From JANNNF01 sp040385825 (GTDB taxonomy: Bacteria; Pseudomonadota; Alphaproteobacteria; Rhodobacterales; Rhodobacteraceae), in assembly GCA_040385825.1 (NCBI GenBank), contig JAZKGQ010000013.1:1-44970 (forward strand): a stretch of DNA of 44,970 nt, in the 5' to 3' direction. Of the stretch, positions 1 to 7,459 are shown one piece after another; the stretch's first letter is position 1, and the number at the start of each line of letters is the position of its first letter. The translations under genes were made by a program, and so were the position numbers. The notes below the pieces were generated by a model. That model saw only the letters and a program-made list of their open reading frames with translations, was not told the origin of the DNA and searched no databases.

Positions 1-2
1 CG

Positions 3-41
3 GCCTGCGCCCTCGCCGCGACTGTCATCTATTGGTTGTGA
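3..41 (+). CDS. Possible 3' end of a gene cut by the window edge
   Basis: One frame from the left edge reads ACALAATVIYWL and then a TGA. This looks like the end of a C-terminal hydrophobic segment of a membrane protein running toward plsY. Only twelve codons are visible, so the family cannot be named and the frame could be chance. The AT-rich spacer that follows fits a gene end. Confidence 0.25.
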   Translation, partial: ACALAATVIYWL

Positions 42-61
42 GTCCTGACTCTAGTTTCAGC

Positions 62-98
62 ACCCAATTACAATAGCGTCTGCCGAATTGTAATGGGT
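62..98. terminator. AT-rich hairpin between convergent genes
   Basis: ATTACAAT at 67-74 pairs perfectly with ATTGTAAT at 87-94 around a 12-base loop. Beyond one bulged A at 66 the stem continues with ACCC (62-65) and GGGT (95-98), giving about 12 paired bases. It lies in a strikingly AT-rich 130-base spacer between a possible plus-strand gene end and the 3' end of plsY. A bidirectional terminator is the simplest reading, but no clean T run follows on either strand, so an operator is also possible. Confidence 0.4.
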
Positions 99-172
99 TA
101 AAATTCCGTTAAAACGAAATGACAAAAATCTGATACTAAACAAAACAATCCCGTCCCACCAACGGACACCGA

Positions 173-787
173 TCACTTCTTCTTCCCGATCCTGGGCTCC
201 GTCCCGGCCTTGATGCGGCCCAGATTTTGCGCGTGTCGCAGGTAGACCAGCAGGGTCAGGATCACCACAAGAATGATCATCCGCCCCTCGCCAAACACCA
301 CCAGCCACAGCGACGACAGCGCCGCCGCCACAAGCGCCGACAGCGAGGATATCCGGCTGATCGCCGCCACCACCAGCCACGTCCCGCAGGTCGCCAGCCC
401 CACCGGCCAGGCCAGCGCCAGCAGGATGCCAAGGAAGGTCGCCACCCCCTTGCCGCCCCTGAAGTTCAGCCAGACCGGAAACAGATGCCCCAGAAATGAC
501 GCGAGGCCGGCCAGTTGCGCCGCATCCTCGCCGGCAAGATACCGGGCCACCAGCACCGCAATCCCCCCCTTGCCCGCATCGAGGATCAGGGTCGCCAAAG
601 CCGCAGGTTTGTTCCCCGTCCGCAGCACATTGGTCGCCCCGATGTTGCCAGACCCGATCTTGCGCAGATCGCCCAACCCCATGGCGCGGGTGATCACGAT
701 GCCAAACGGGATCGACCCCAGCAGATAGGCCAGCACAGCCACCAGCATCAGCGTGTCGTAACCAGAGGTGATGTCAGGCATGATCAT
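173..787 (-). CDS. plsY: Acyl-phosphate:glycerol-3-phosphate acyltransferase PlsY
   Basis: PlsY is an inner-membrane enzyme that transfers the acyl group of acyl-phosphate to glycerol-3-phosphate, making lysophosphatidic acid in the first step of phospholipid synthesis. The protein has 204 residues, the usual family length, with about five hydrophobic segments. Conserved motifs are visible: SIPFG (25-29), GSGNIGATN (from 46), DAGKG (70-74) and HLFPVWLNFRGGKGVAT (101-117). It is the last gene of the minus-strand pyr block, and its ATG overlaps the pyrC' stop (ATGA), suggesting translational coupling. A second in-frame ATG at 781 could be the start instead. The C-terminus is lysine-rich (GKKK), as expected on the cytoplasmic side. 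Confidence 0.95.
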   Translation of the reverse strand: MIMPDITSGYDTLMLVAVLAYLLGSIPFGIVITRAMGLGDLRKIGSGNIGATNVLRTGNKPAALATLILDAGKGGIAVLVARYLAGEDAAQLAGLASFLGHLFPVWLNFRGGKGVATFLGILLALAWPVGLATCGTWLVVAAISRISSLSALVAAALSSLWLVVFGEGRMIILVVILTLLVYLRHAQNLGRIKAGTEPRIGKKK

Positions 788-2058
788 CCTTTGAACGGAA
801 AGACTTGGGCACCGGCCACGAAGGTTGCCAGCACCTTACCCTCCATCCGCTGCCCGTCAAACGGGGTATTCTTGGATTTCGACAGCAGGCTGAACCGGTC
901 CAGCAAAAACGGCGCGTCGGGATCGAACAACACCAGATCGCCCGGCGCGCCTTCGGCCATCCGCCCCTGCGGCAGGCCCATCAGGCGGGCCGGGTTGAAC
1001 GACAGCGCGCGGAACAGGGTCGGCAGGTCCACCGCCCCCGCATGATAGAGCCGCATCGCAGCGGGCAGCAGGGTTTGCAGGGCGACGGCACCGGGGGCCG
1101 CATCCTCGAACGGCAGGCGTTTCGATTCCTCGTCCGCCGGGGTGTGGAAGGACGAGATCACGTCGATCAGCCCATCCGCCACCGCCTGCACCATGGCCAG
1201 CCGGTCCTCCTCGGACCGCAGGGGGGGGGTGAATTTGAAGAAGGTGCGGTAATCCCCCACATCCAGTTCATTCAGCGTCAGATGGTGGATCGAGGTGCCG
1301 GCCGTGACCGCCAGCCCGTTGGCCTTGGCGCGGGCCAGGGCGGGCAGGGCGCGGGCGGTGGTGATCTGGTCGGCATGATAGCGCGCGCCGGTCATTTCCA
1401 CCAAGGCGATGTCGCGGTCCAGCCCCATGCGTTCGGCCATCGCGGCCACGGCGGGCAGGCCGCGCAGCGAGGCGAACTTGCCAGAGGTGGCCGAGGCCCC
1501 CGCCGACAGCCCCGGTTCCTGCGGATGGCCGATCACCAGCGCGCCAAGGCTGCGCGCATAGGTCAGCGCGCGCGACAGCGCCTTGGTATCGGTCGCCACA
1601 TGGAAGGCGTCGGTAAAGGCGATGGCGCCCGCATCCAGCAGAAAGCCGATCTCGGTCATTTCCCGCCCCATCCGGCCCTTGGTCAGGGCGGCCATGTGGC
1701 GGATGCGGACCGGGCTTTCGGCGGCGCGGCGAGTCACAAACTCCAGCACTTCGGGCGTGTCGATGGCGGGGGTGGTGTCGGGGCGCGCGATGATCGTGGT
1801 GACCCCCCCTGCCGCCGCCGCGAGGCCCGCCGAGCGGAAGGATTCGCGGTGCCTTTCACCCGGTTCGCCGATCTTCACCCCGATGTCGACGATGCCGGGG
1901 GCAAGGCAGAAGCCGCCGCAGTCGATCACCTCCGCCCCTTTGGGCGCGTGGGCGGCCCCGATGGCAGCGATGATGCCGCCGTCCAGCACCAGATTGCCAA
2001 GGGTTTCGGTGCCGGCCTCGGGGTCGATCAGGCGGGCGTTTTGCAGGAAGATGGTCAT
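784..2058 (-). CDS. pyrC: Dihydroorotase-like protein PyrC' (PyrX), probably non-catalytic
   Basis: The 424-residue protein has the amidohydrolase fold of type I dihydroorotase (APGIVDIGVKIGEPG at 53-67, the SFRSAGLAAAAGGVTT region, C-terminal GRMAEGAPGDLVLFD). The metal-binding HxH of active enzymes is replaced by G60-V-K62, and the aspartate of the DHAPH-type motif is F304 in ISSFHTP. It therefore probably cannot bind the zinc pair. In Pseudomonas and others such a pseudo-dihydroorotase is encoded with pyrB and is needed to assemble active aspartate transcarbamoylase. I infer the same role here, with a catalytic pyrC elsewhere. It overlaps plsY by four bases. A run of nine C in the coding strand (plus 1221-1229) is a possible slippage site. 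Automatic annotation would probably call it plain dihydroorotase. Confidence 0.88.
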   Translation of the reverse strand: MTIFLQNARLIDPEAGTETLGNLVLDGGIIAAIGAAHAPKGAEVIDCGGFCLAPGIVDIGVKIGEPGERHRESFRSAGLAAAAGGVTTIIARPDTTPAIDTPEVLEFVTRRAAESPVRIRHMAALTKGRMGREMTEIGFLLDAGAIAFTDAFHVATDTKALSRALTYARSLGALVIGHPQEPGLSAGASATSGKFASLRGLPAVAAMAERMGLDRDIALVEMTGARYHADQITTARALPALARAKANGLAVTAGTSIHHLTLNELDVGDYRTFFKFTPPLRSEEDRLAMVQAVADGLIDVISSFHTPADEESKRLPFEDAAPGAVALQTLLPAAMRLYHAGAVDLPTLFRALSFNPARLMGLPQGRMAEGAPGDLVLFDPDAPFLLDRFSLLSKSKNTPFDGQRMEGKVLATFVAGAQVFPFKG

Positions 2059-2165
2059 ACGGGCCTCTGGATTGCGGCATATCTGCGGGCTGCACAGGGC
2101 TTAGACGGTTTGCCCCCCCGATTGCCAGCCCAAAGCGGTTCCGTGTCAGGCAGAATCGGAAATCT

Positions 2166-2669
2166 CTAGCCCTGATCCCTGCCCCGCTGGATGCCGCGCA
2201 TCAGGGACAGAACCTGCAACCCGTCGCGCAGATTGGCAAAGGCTCCGGGCGCGCCCGGCCCCCGGAAGGTCAGCGTCACCAGCGGATCGCCGCCATCCGA
2301 CCCCAGCAAACTGTCGGCGGTGATCGGGTGGCGGGTGATCCGCTGCCCGACCAGCGGCAGGTCCAGCACCACGATAGCCGCCCGTGATGTCAGGCCATAC
2401 TAGGTGCGACGATGGCTCCACGCGGCCAGCAGCGTATCCTTCAGCACCGCCCGCAGAATCAGCGCCAGAACCCCCAGACCCACCAGCCGCATCAGCAGCG
2501 GCACGTCGGTCGCGACGAACAGCACCAGCAGGGCAAAAATCACGATGAACACCACCATGAACAGGGTCCGCAGATGCCCCGGTTCAAACACCACCGACGG
2601 CTCGGGGCGGCCTTGCCACAGCAAATCCTCATCCGGGGCCAGCAGATCGGCCCAGACCGGCGGCGTCAC
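2166..2669 (-). pseudogene. PH-like membrane protein gene interrupted by an in-frame TAG
   Basis: A GTG at 2669 overlaps the stop of the upstream gene (GTGA) and opens a frame beginning VTPPVWADLLAPDEDLLWQGRPE. That opening resembles the neighbour at 3199-3801, which has GETLLWQGRPD at the same place, followed by two hydrophobic segments. After WSHRRT a TAG stop sits at 2402-2400, and the same frame then continues YGLTSRAAIVVLDLPL to a stop at 2166. The neighbour has the matching RRISRYALTDQRGIIAV at this point, so the TAG splits one domain of a 167-residue protein. A single C-to-T change in CAG would explain it. The product is either an 89-residue fragment or needs suppression. The family looks like small bacterial PH-type membrane domains; its function is unknown. 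Confidence 0.7.
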
Positions 2670-3202
2670 GCAATCCACCAGACCGCAAGGGCCACCAGCA
2701 CCACCGCCAGCGCGATGATCGGCCCGGCGGGTACCAATGATGATGCGGGCGGCGGCGGCGGGGCGGGCGTCGCCTCGGGCGGGGCAGGGGAGGGCGCAGG
2801 CCACAGGTCGGCCGGGGCGGCGCCGACCTGCAGATAGGTGGCGAACGGGACAACCCCGTCAGCAGGGCGCAAGGTACCCCCCGTATCCGACAGCGCGCCA
2901 GAGGAGACGATCAGCACAGTTCCGGTCAGGCTTTTCAGCCTGGCGGCATCGGGGCGCAGGGCGGCTTCGGGCACATCATGGCCTGCGGCCAGATACCCGC
3001 CAAGCCCCAGATCGCCCAGATCGGCGATCCGCACCACCTCGACCTGCGCGGCCTTCAGGCCCGTGGCCCCCAACAGCGCATAGACCGCCGCCGCCGAATC
3101 GCCCTGCTGCATGTCTTGCCAGTGATCAGGGGTCAGATCCGCGGTGAACACCCGCAGCACCCCCTGCTCGCCCTGCGCGATATGCAGCGGGTCCGGCGTC
3201 AT
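2666..3202 (-). CDS. Hypothetical tail-anchored protein with proline-rich linker
   Basis: I do not recognise a named family for this 178-residue protein. It has a soluble N-terminal part (1 to about 130, including VRIADLGDLGLGGYLAAGHDV), a low-complexity Pro/Ala linker (about 135-155) and a single hydrophobic C-terminal segment (about 158-177, ending AVWWIA). This is the layout of a tail-anchored cytoplasmic protein. There is no N-terminal signal peptide. Its ATG overlaps the stop of the upstream PH-like gene (ATGA) and its own stop overlaps the GTG of the downstream PH-like gene, so all three were probably made as a coupled unit. A membrane-tethered partner of the flanking PH-like proteins is an inference from this arrangement. 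Confidence 0.75.
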   Translation of the reverse strand: MTPDPLHIAQGEQGVLRVFTADLTPDHWQDMQQGDSAAAVYALLGATGLKAAQVEVVRIADLGDLGLGGYLAAGHDVPEAALRPDAARLKSLTGTVLIVSSGALSDTGGTLRPADGVVPFATYLQVGAAPADLWPAPSPAPPEATPAPPPPPASSLVPAGPIIALAVVLVALAVWWIA

Positions 3203-3801
3203 GCGGGCAGGGCGCGTTGCAGCCCGCGGAGCCGGGCCAGAACTGCCGCACCATCGGCGATGCGTTCAAACCCGACCGGGGCCGGGGCGGCGCGCAGATC
3301 CCACCACGCCCGTTTCGGCGTGGCGAACAGCAGACTCGTCCAGCGGCGGCTATGCAGCACGTCAAACCGGGTGTCGGGCAGGATCGGCAGCGACAGGATG
3401 CGAGTGCCGAACAGCGGCATCCGCACCGCGATGATGCCGCGCTGATCGGTCAGCGCATAGCGGCTGATCCGGCGCGTGAAGGCCTGCTTCACGATATCGA
3501 TGGGAATGGAGAGGAAGAACAGCACGAAAACGATCACCTGAATATCCCGGTAGGGGGCCAGAGCCATGTTCATCTGCGCAAGGATATACAGAAACAACCC
3601 AAGCGCAAACCCACCCCGGATCAGCGTGAACAGATGCTGGCGGGTGAACACCGGTGCGGCATCCGGCCTGCCCTGCCACAGCAGGGTTTCGCCCGGTGCC
3701 AGGGCCCAGTCCATCGGCCCGTCGCGCTGTGCCGCGTCCCGATCCGTCGCGCCCTGCTGCCGCCCAGGCTCTGCCGCCGCCATCATGCCCTGATCCGTCA
3801 T
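3199..3801 (-). CDS. Hypothetical membrane protein with PH-like domain
   Basis: The 200-residue protein starts with a charged tail, then GETLLWQGRPD (about 38-48), two hydrophobic segments (about 65-80 and 88-105) and a beta-rich region (SRYALTDQRGIIAVRMPLFG and following). This order resembles bacterial PH-type (bPH) membrane proteins that begin with a GE-LLW-G-P motif; the family assignment is mine and untested. A GGGAGG ribosome site lies about eight bases before the ATG. It overlaps the tail-anchored protein gene by ATGA. The gene just downstream of that is a degenerate relative of this one, so the block holds two related PH-like proteins around one anchored protein. Function unknown. Confidence 0.8.
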   Translation of the reverse strand: MTDQGMMAAAEPGRQQGATDRDAAQRDGPMDWALAPGETLLWQGRPDAAPVFTRQHLFTLIRGGFALGLFLYILAQMNMALAPYRDIQVIVFVLFFLSIPIDIVKQAFTRRISRYALTDQRGIIAVRMPLFGTRILSLPILPDTRFDVLHSRRWTSLLFATPKRAWWDLRAAPAPVGFERIADGAAVLARLRGLQRALPA

Positions 3802-3917
3802 CCCAGCCTCCCGCTATGGTGTCAGGCCAGCCTTGCCGCCAGCCTGTGGCAGCATTGGGGCAGACCCATCACATTGACGCGAGAAGCCTGTAAGGTTCTT
3901 TCCGACCCCGACAGGCG

Positions 3918-4040
3918 CTATCCGGCGCTCAGCACCAGCCACAGCACGAACAGGAACAGGGCCACCAACACCACCGTCGCCACCATGCCACCGACGCGGG
4001 CATCGGACATGGGTTTTTTCGGGGGGCGTTCATCGGTCAT
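3918..4040 (-). CDS. Small single-span membrane protein (40 aa)
   Basis: An ATG at 4040 opens 40 codons: a charged head (MTDERPPKKPMSDARVGG) followed by one strongly hydrophobic segment (VATVVLVALFLFVLWLVL) and TAG at 3918. Lysines and arginines before the segment predict a cytoplasmic N-terminus. It lies 46 bases after pyrB on the same strand and before the PH-like gene. The head-plus-helix pattern and its place inside the operon argue for a real gene that size filters would miss. Function unknown; a small subunit or regulator of the neighbouring membrane proteins is possible. Confidence 0.6.
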   Translation of the reverse strand: MTDERPPKKPMSDARVGGMVATVVLVALFLFVLWLVLSAG

Positions 4041-4086
4041 GTCGGGGCCTTCGGGAGAGGGAGGGCGCGGGCGACGCGGGGATGGG

Positions 4087-5049
4087 TCACGCCATCACCC
4101 CAACCGCCGCCCGCCCGCGTTCGGCGCGCAGGTTGCGGGCCAGCAGGTCCATGCAGGCCATGCGCACGGCGACGCCCATTTCGACCTGATCCTGAATGAC
4201 GCTGCGGTTGATGTCATCGGCCAGATCGCCGTCGATCTCTACCCCCCGGTTCATCGGGCCGGGGTGCATGACGATGGCGTCGGGTTTGGCGAAGCTCAGC
4301 TTTTCGGCGTCCAGCCCATAGCGGTGGTAATACTCGCGTTCCGAGGGGATAAATCCGCCGTCCATGCGCTCTTTCTGAAGGCGCAGCATCATCACCACAT
4401 CGACGCCTTCCAGACCTTTGCGCATGTCATCAAACAGCTCGCAGCCGAAATCCTGCACCCCTGCGGGCATCAGGGTGGGCGGCGCGATCAGGCGCAGGCG
4501 GTTTTCCATTTTGCCCAGCAGGATCAGGTTGCTGCGGGCAACGCGGGAATGCGCGATATCGCCGCAAATGGCAATGGTCAGGCGCTGAATACGCCCCTTG
4601 GCGCGGCGGATGGTCAGCGCGTCCAGCAAGGCTTGGGTAGGGTGTTCATGCCGCCCGTCGCCCGCGTTCAGCACGGCGCAATTGACCTTCGACGCCAGCA
4701 GGTTGACCGCCCCCGACGACGGATGCCGCACCACCAGCAGGTCGGGGTGCATGGCGTTCAGGGTCATCGCGGTGTCGATCAGCGTCTCACCCTTCTTCAC
4801 CGACGACGAGGCCACCGACATGTTCATCACATCGGCCCCAAGCCGCTTGCCTGCCAGCTCGAAACTGGCCTGCGTGCGGGTGGAGTTTTCAAAGAACATG
4901 TTGATCTGGGTCAGCCCCGCCAGCGTGTCGGACTGCTTTACCGTGCGGCGGTTCAGATCGACATAGCGGTCGGCCAGATCAAGAATGGCGGTGATGTCCT
5001 GCGGCGACAGATGTTCGATGCCAAGCAGATGACGGGCGCGGAAGGACAT
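4087..5049 (-). CDS. pyrB: Aspartate carbamoyltransferase catalytic subunit
   Basis: PyrB joins carbamoyl phosphate and aspartate to give carbamoyl-aspartate, the second step of pyrimidine synthesis. The 320 residues are the usual length for the catalytic chain. The carbamoyl-phosphate site STRT is at 56-59, the mobile-loop lysines are in SSSVKKGE (81-88), and HPTQ is at 136-139, with the aspartate domain following. The gene is separated from pyrC' by four small genes of unknown role, whereas in many bacteria pyrB and pyrC' are adjacent. No regulatory pyrI is present in the window, which fits a class that uses a pseudo-dihydroorotase partner. A degraded membrane-protein gene ends 12 bases upstream. 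Confidence 0.97.
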   Translation of the reverse strand: MSFRARHLLGIEHLSPQDITAILDLADRYVDLNRRTVKQSDTLAGLTQINMFFENSTRTQASFELAGKRLGADVMNMSVASSSVKKGETLIDTAMTLNAMHPDLLVVRHPSSGAVNLLASKVNCAVLNAGDGRHEHPTQALLDALTIRRAKGRIQRLTIAICGDIAHSRVARSNLILLGKMENRLRLIAPPTLMPAGVQDFGCELFDDMRKGLEGVDVVMMLRLQKERMDGGFIPSEREYYHRYGLDAEKLSFAKPDAIVMHPGPMNRGVEIDGDLADDINRSVIQDQVEMGVAVRMACMDLLARNLRAERGRAAVGVMA

Positions 5050-5061
5050 GGGCGGGTTCCT

Positions 5062-5884
5062 TTATGGCTGCCTGCTTATGGCAAAGGGCGGGGGCAGGGG
5101 CAAGGCTTGGGGGGGGCAGAGTTTGACAGGATCGGCCGGGGTGGTGCGCACAAATCCGGCAGCGCGAAAGGACCAGCGGTAGACGCGCGTGACGCCATCC
5201 TGCCGGGTGACCAGCAAGATCGGCTTTGGGGCCGTCAGGGCCATCAGGGGAAAGGTCAGGGGTTGCCCCGCAGGCCCGGCCATCACACAGGCGGCGCTAC
5301 CCGCAGTCTTGCGCAACGCTGTGACAAACCCTGCCTCCATCGACATCGAAAACAGGGTCGTCAGGGCGAATGACAGCGCGAGGCCCAGACCCGCCCCACG
5401 CACAATGCCCGACACGCGCCAGAGGGCAAGGAACGCGAGTGCCGTGCCAAGGGCAAGCAGCACAAGATGATCGCGCAAGGGTGTTGCAGATCCGGCCAGC
5501 TTTTCGCCCAACGTCAACATCACCAATCCCGCAAGCGGCACCATGGCAAGCCCCGCAAGCCACGGATCACACGGTGTGCGGGCAAGGATGGGGCTTTGCG
5601 TCTTTGGCAGCCTGCCCGTCAGACGTAAGGCCAGCAACAGCCCGACCGTGACCGTTGCAATCAGCAGGACAGGAACCAGCAGCATGGTCATGCCGATCGC
5701 ATAGCCTGCGTCGGGGCGATAGGGCGCGCTGGTGTAGAGAATAGGGCGCGCTGGTGTAGAGATCAGACGCAAGACCCAGCAGGACCACCGCCAGCACGAG
5801 CCGCAGTCCGTAGCGGGGCAGCGCCACAAAGCCTGCAAGCGCCACGACGATCAAAGACAGCAAGAAGGCGTCGGGCATCGGCAT
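5062..5884 (-). pseudogene. Membrane protein gene frameshifted by a 22-bp tandem duplication
   Basis: From ATG 5884 the frame reads a hydrophobic N-terminus (MPMPDAFLLSLIVVALAGFV, then YGLRLVLAVVLLGLASDLYTSAPY). It then runs into a perfect tandem duplication (5719-5740 and 5741-5762, 22 bases each). Because 22 is not a multiple of three, the frame is lost, and the rest of the protein continues in another frame (TSAPYRPDAGYAIGMTMLLVPV and on) to 5062. Removing one copy restores a single 801-base frame of 266 residues with about six hydrophobic segments and a soluble C-terminal part. I recognise no family. The intact form would be an integral membrane protein, and the gene sits directly upstream of pyrB on the same strand. 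Confidence 0.75.
5719..5762. repeat. Perfect 22-bp tandem duplication
   Basis: Two identical head-to-tail 22-base units (each starting atagggcgcg) lie at 5719-5740 and 5741-5762. They disrupt the membrane-protein gene on the minus strand, and removing one unit restores the frame. The perfect identity suggests a recent event such as replication slippage, or an assembly error. Confidence 0.95.
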
Positions 5885-5992
5885 CTTTCATGACGCATGT
5901 ACGGCTTATGCCAAAGCTGCGGGTACGAGACAACACCGCTGAGGCGGGAAGCGGTGCTTGCCCCCGGCACAGGGGGGGCCTACCGTCCGCAC

Positions 5993-6811
5993 ATGGGAAT
6001 CGAGTGGAATATCAGCGCAGGGGATGGGGCCGATTGGCCCGGCGATTGGCATGCGGCACTGGCGGCGCTGGCGTGGCAGGCCGATCTGGGCGTGACCGAG
6101 GCTGTGGGGGATGTGCCCGTCAACCGCTATGACCTGCCCGCGGCGGTGCTGCCTGCGGCGCGGGCGGCGATGGTGCCCGATCCAGCTTTGCCTGCGCCTT
6201 TCGCTGCCGAGGCCCCGGTGCTGCGGCAGGCGGCGGCGGTGGATGCTGCCGGGGCGCTGGCGGGCCGGGCGCAGACGCTGGACGATCTGCGCGCGGCGAT
6301 GGCGGGCTATGACCAGTGCGACCTGAAGCGGGGCGCGCGCAATCTGGTGTTTGCGGGGGGGCAGGTGGGGGCCGCGGTGCTGATCCTGACCGACCCGCCG
6401 AACCGCGAGGATGACGTGGAAGGCCAGCCCTTTGCGGGTCAGCCGGGGCAGTTGCTGGACCGGATGCTGGCCGCCATCGGGCTGGATCGCGGCGGGGTCT
6501 ATATCGTTCCGGCCCTGCCATGGCGGCCCCCGGCGGACCGTGCCCCCGAGGCCGGGGAACTGGCGATGATGCGGCCCTTTGTCGACCGGCATATCGCGCT
6601 GGCGGCGCCACGGGTGATGGTGACCATGGGCACTGTGGCGCTGCGGATGCTGACCGGGCAGGCCGGGCTGTCGCGGTTGCGCGGCCAATGGCTGGCGGCA
6701 GGCGCTGTGCCGCTGTTGCCGATGCTGCACCCCGCAGACCTGATCCGCAACCCCGCCGCCAAGCGCGAGGCCTGGGCCGATCTGCTGGCGGTGAAGGCGC
6801 GGCTGGGATGA
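5993..6811 (+). CDS. Uracil-DNA glycosylase, family-4-like, lacking Fe-S cysteines
   Basis: This is a probable DNA-repair enzyme that would remove uracil from DNA. The last two thirds follow the family 4 (UdgA) layout: RGARNLVFAGGQ (113-124), TDPPNREDDVEGQPFAGQPG (133-152), LLDRMLAAIGLDRGGVYIV, RPP (178-180) and HPADLIRNP (246-254). Family 4 enzymes normally have four cysteines binding a 4Fe-4S cluster. Here only C109 remains; the positions near LPWRPP and MMRPF hold other residues, so the cluster is probably absent. Residues 1-100 are a poorly conserved extension. I chose ATG 5993 (272 residues) because MGIEW begins the better-looking protein; ATG 5897 is in frame but adds an unlikely cysteine-containing leader. 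Activity without the cluster is uncertain. Confidence 0.82.
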   Translation: MGIEWNISAGDGADWPGDWHAALAALAWQADLGVTEAVGDVPVNRYDLPAAVLPAARAAMVPDPALPAPFAAEAPVLRQAAAVDAAGALAGRAQTLDDLRAAMAGYDQCDLKRGARNLVFAGGQVGAAVLILTDPPNREDDVEGQPFAGQPGQLLDRMLAAIGLDRGGVYIVPALPWRPPADRAPEAGELAMMRPFVDRHIALAAPRVMVTMGTVALRMLTGQAGLSRLRGQWLAAGAVPLLPMLHPADLIRNPAAKREAWADLLAVKARLG

Positions 6812-6919
6812 GGGGGCAGGGATGAGCGAGTTGGGTCGTGCAAGCTGGCCTGCGGCAGGCCTCGTCGGCGGCGCTGCCGCCAACATCGGCGTTTCGGGAC
6901 CATCGGGGGGACAAGGCGG
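6812..6919 (+). other. Palindrome-rich spacer before moaB
   Basis: The 108-base gap holds two tight inverted repeats: GGCCTGC/GCAGGCC with a one-base loop, and GGCGGC/GCCGCC around GCT. A 33-codon frame (ATG 6822, TGA 6921-6923) spans it and overlaps the moaB ATG as ATGA, but its composition is Gly/Ala-rich and unconvincing. It could be a leader that couples moaB translation, or a dispersed palindromic repeat of the genome. Confidence 0.35.
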
Positions 6920-7459
6920 ATGAGCCGGATTGACGAAACCATGGCCTTCGTGCCGGTGCAGATTGCCGTGCTGACCGTCTCGGACACGCGCGGGCCGGGG
7001 GATGACAGGTCGGGCGACACGCTGGTCGACCGGCTGACCGGGGCGGGGCATCTGCTGGCAGCACGCGCCATCCTGCGCGACGACCGCGAGGCGATTGCCG
7101 CGCAACTGCGGGCGTGGATCGCCGATCCGGGGGTCGATGTGATCCTGACCACCGGCGGCACTGGCCTGACCGGGCGCGATGTGACGGTCGAGGCGCATCG
7201 CGATGTCTACGAAAAGGAAATCGACGCCTTCGGCACGGTGTTTACCATGGTGTCGATGCAGAAGATCGGCACTTCGGCGGTGCAGAGCCGGGCCTGTGGC
7301 GGGGTGGCGGGCGGAACCTATCTGTTCGCGCTGCCCGGCAGTCCGGGGGCCTGCCGCGATGCCTGGGACGAGATCTTGCGCTGGCAACTGGACCTGCGCC
7401 ACCGGCCCTGCAACTTTGTCGAGATCATGCCCCGGCTGGAAGAACACCGCCGGAAATAG
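6920..7459 (+). CDS. moaB: Molybdenum cofactor biosynthesis protein MoaB
   Basis: MoaB/MogA-type proteins bind molybdopterin and help prepare it for metal insertion in the cytoplasm. The 179-residue protein shows the family features: AVLTVSDTRGPGDDRSGD (15-32), LTTGGTGLTGRD (about 75-86) and LPGSPGACRDAWDEIL near residue 140. The length matches MoaB. It is not adjacent to other mo genes, but xdhABC in the same window encodes a molybdenum enzyme that would use its product. Three imperfect copies of an 11-base unit span the TAG stop. It converges on the YhaN-like gene with 44 bases between the stops. Confidence 0.92.
   Translation: MSRIDETMAFVPVQIAVLTVSDTRGPGDDRSGDTLVDRLTGAGHLLAARAILRDDREAIAAQLRAWIADPGVDVILTTGGTGLTGRDVTVEAHRDVYEKEIDAFGTVFTMVSMQKIGTSAVQSRACGGVAGGTYLFALPGSPGACRDAWDEILRWQLDLRHRPCNFVEIMPRLEEHRRK

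Noticed and set aside
3217..5373. Long plus-strand open frame of more than 700 codons
   Set aside because: It lies antisense to pyrB and the PH-like genes; its translation is Arg/Gln/His-rich with no family features. High GC leaves the opposite strand open.
5897..5992. Upstream start for the uracil-DNA glycosylase
   Set aside because: The extra 32 residues lie close to the divergent gene and do not look like part of the enzyme; ATG 5993 fits better.
6822..6923. 33-codon frame overlapping moaB
   Set aside because: Gly/Ala-rich sequence from palindromes and no clear ribosome site; kept only as part of the spacer description.
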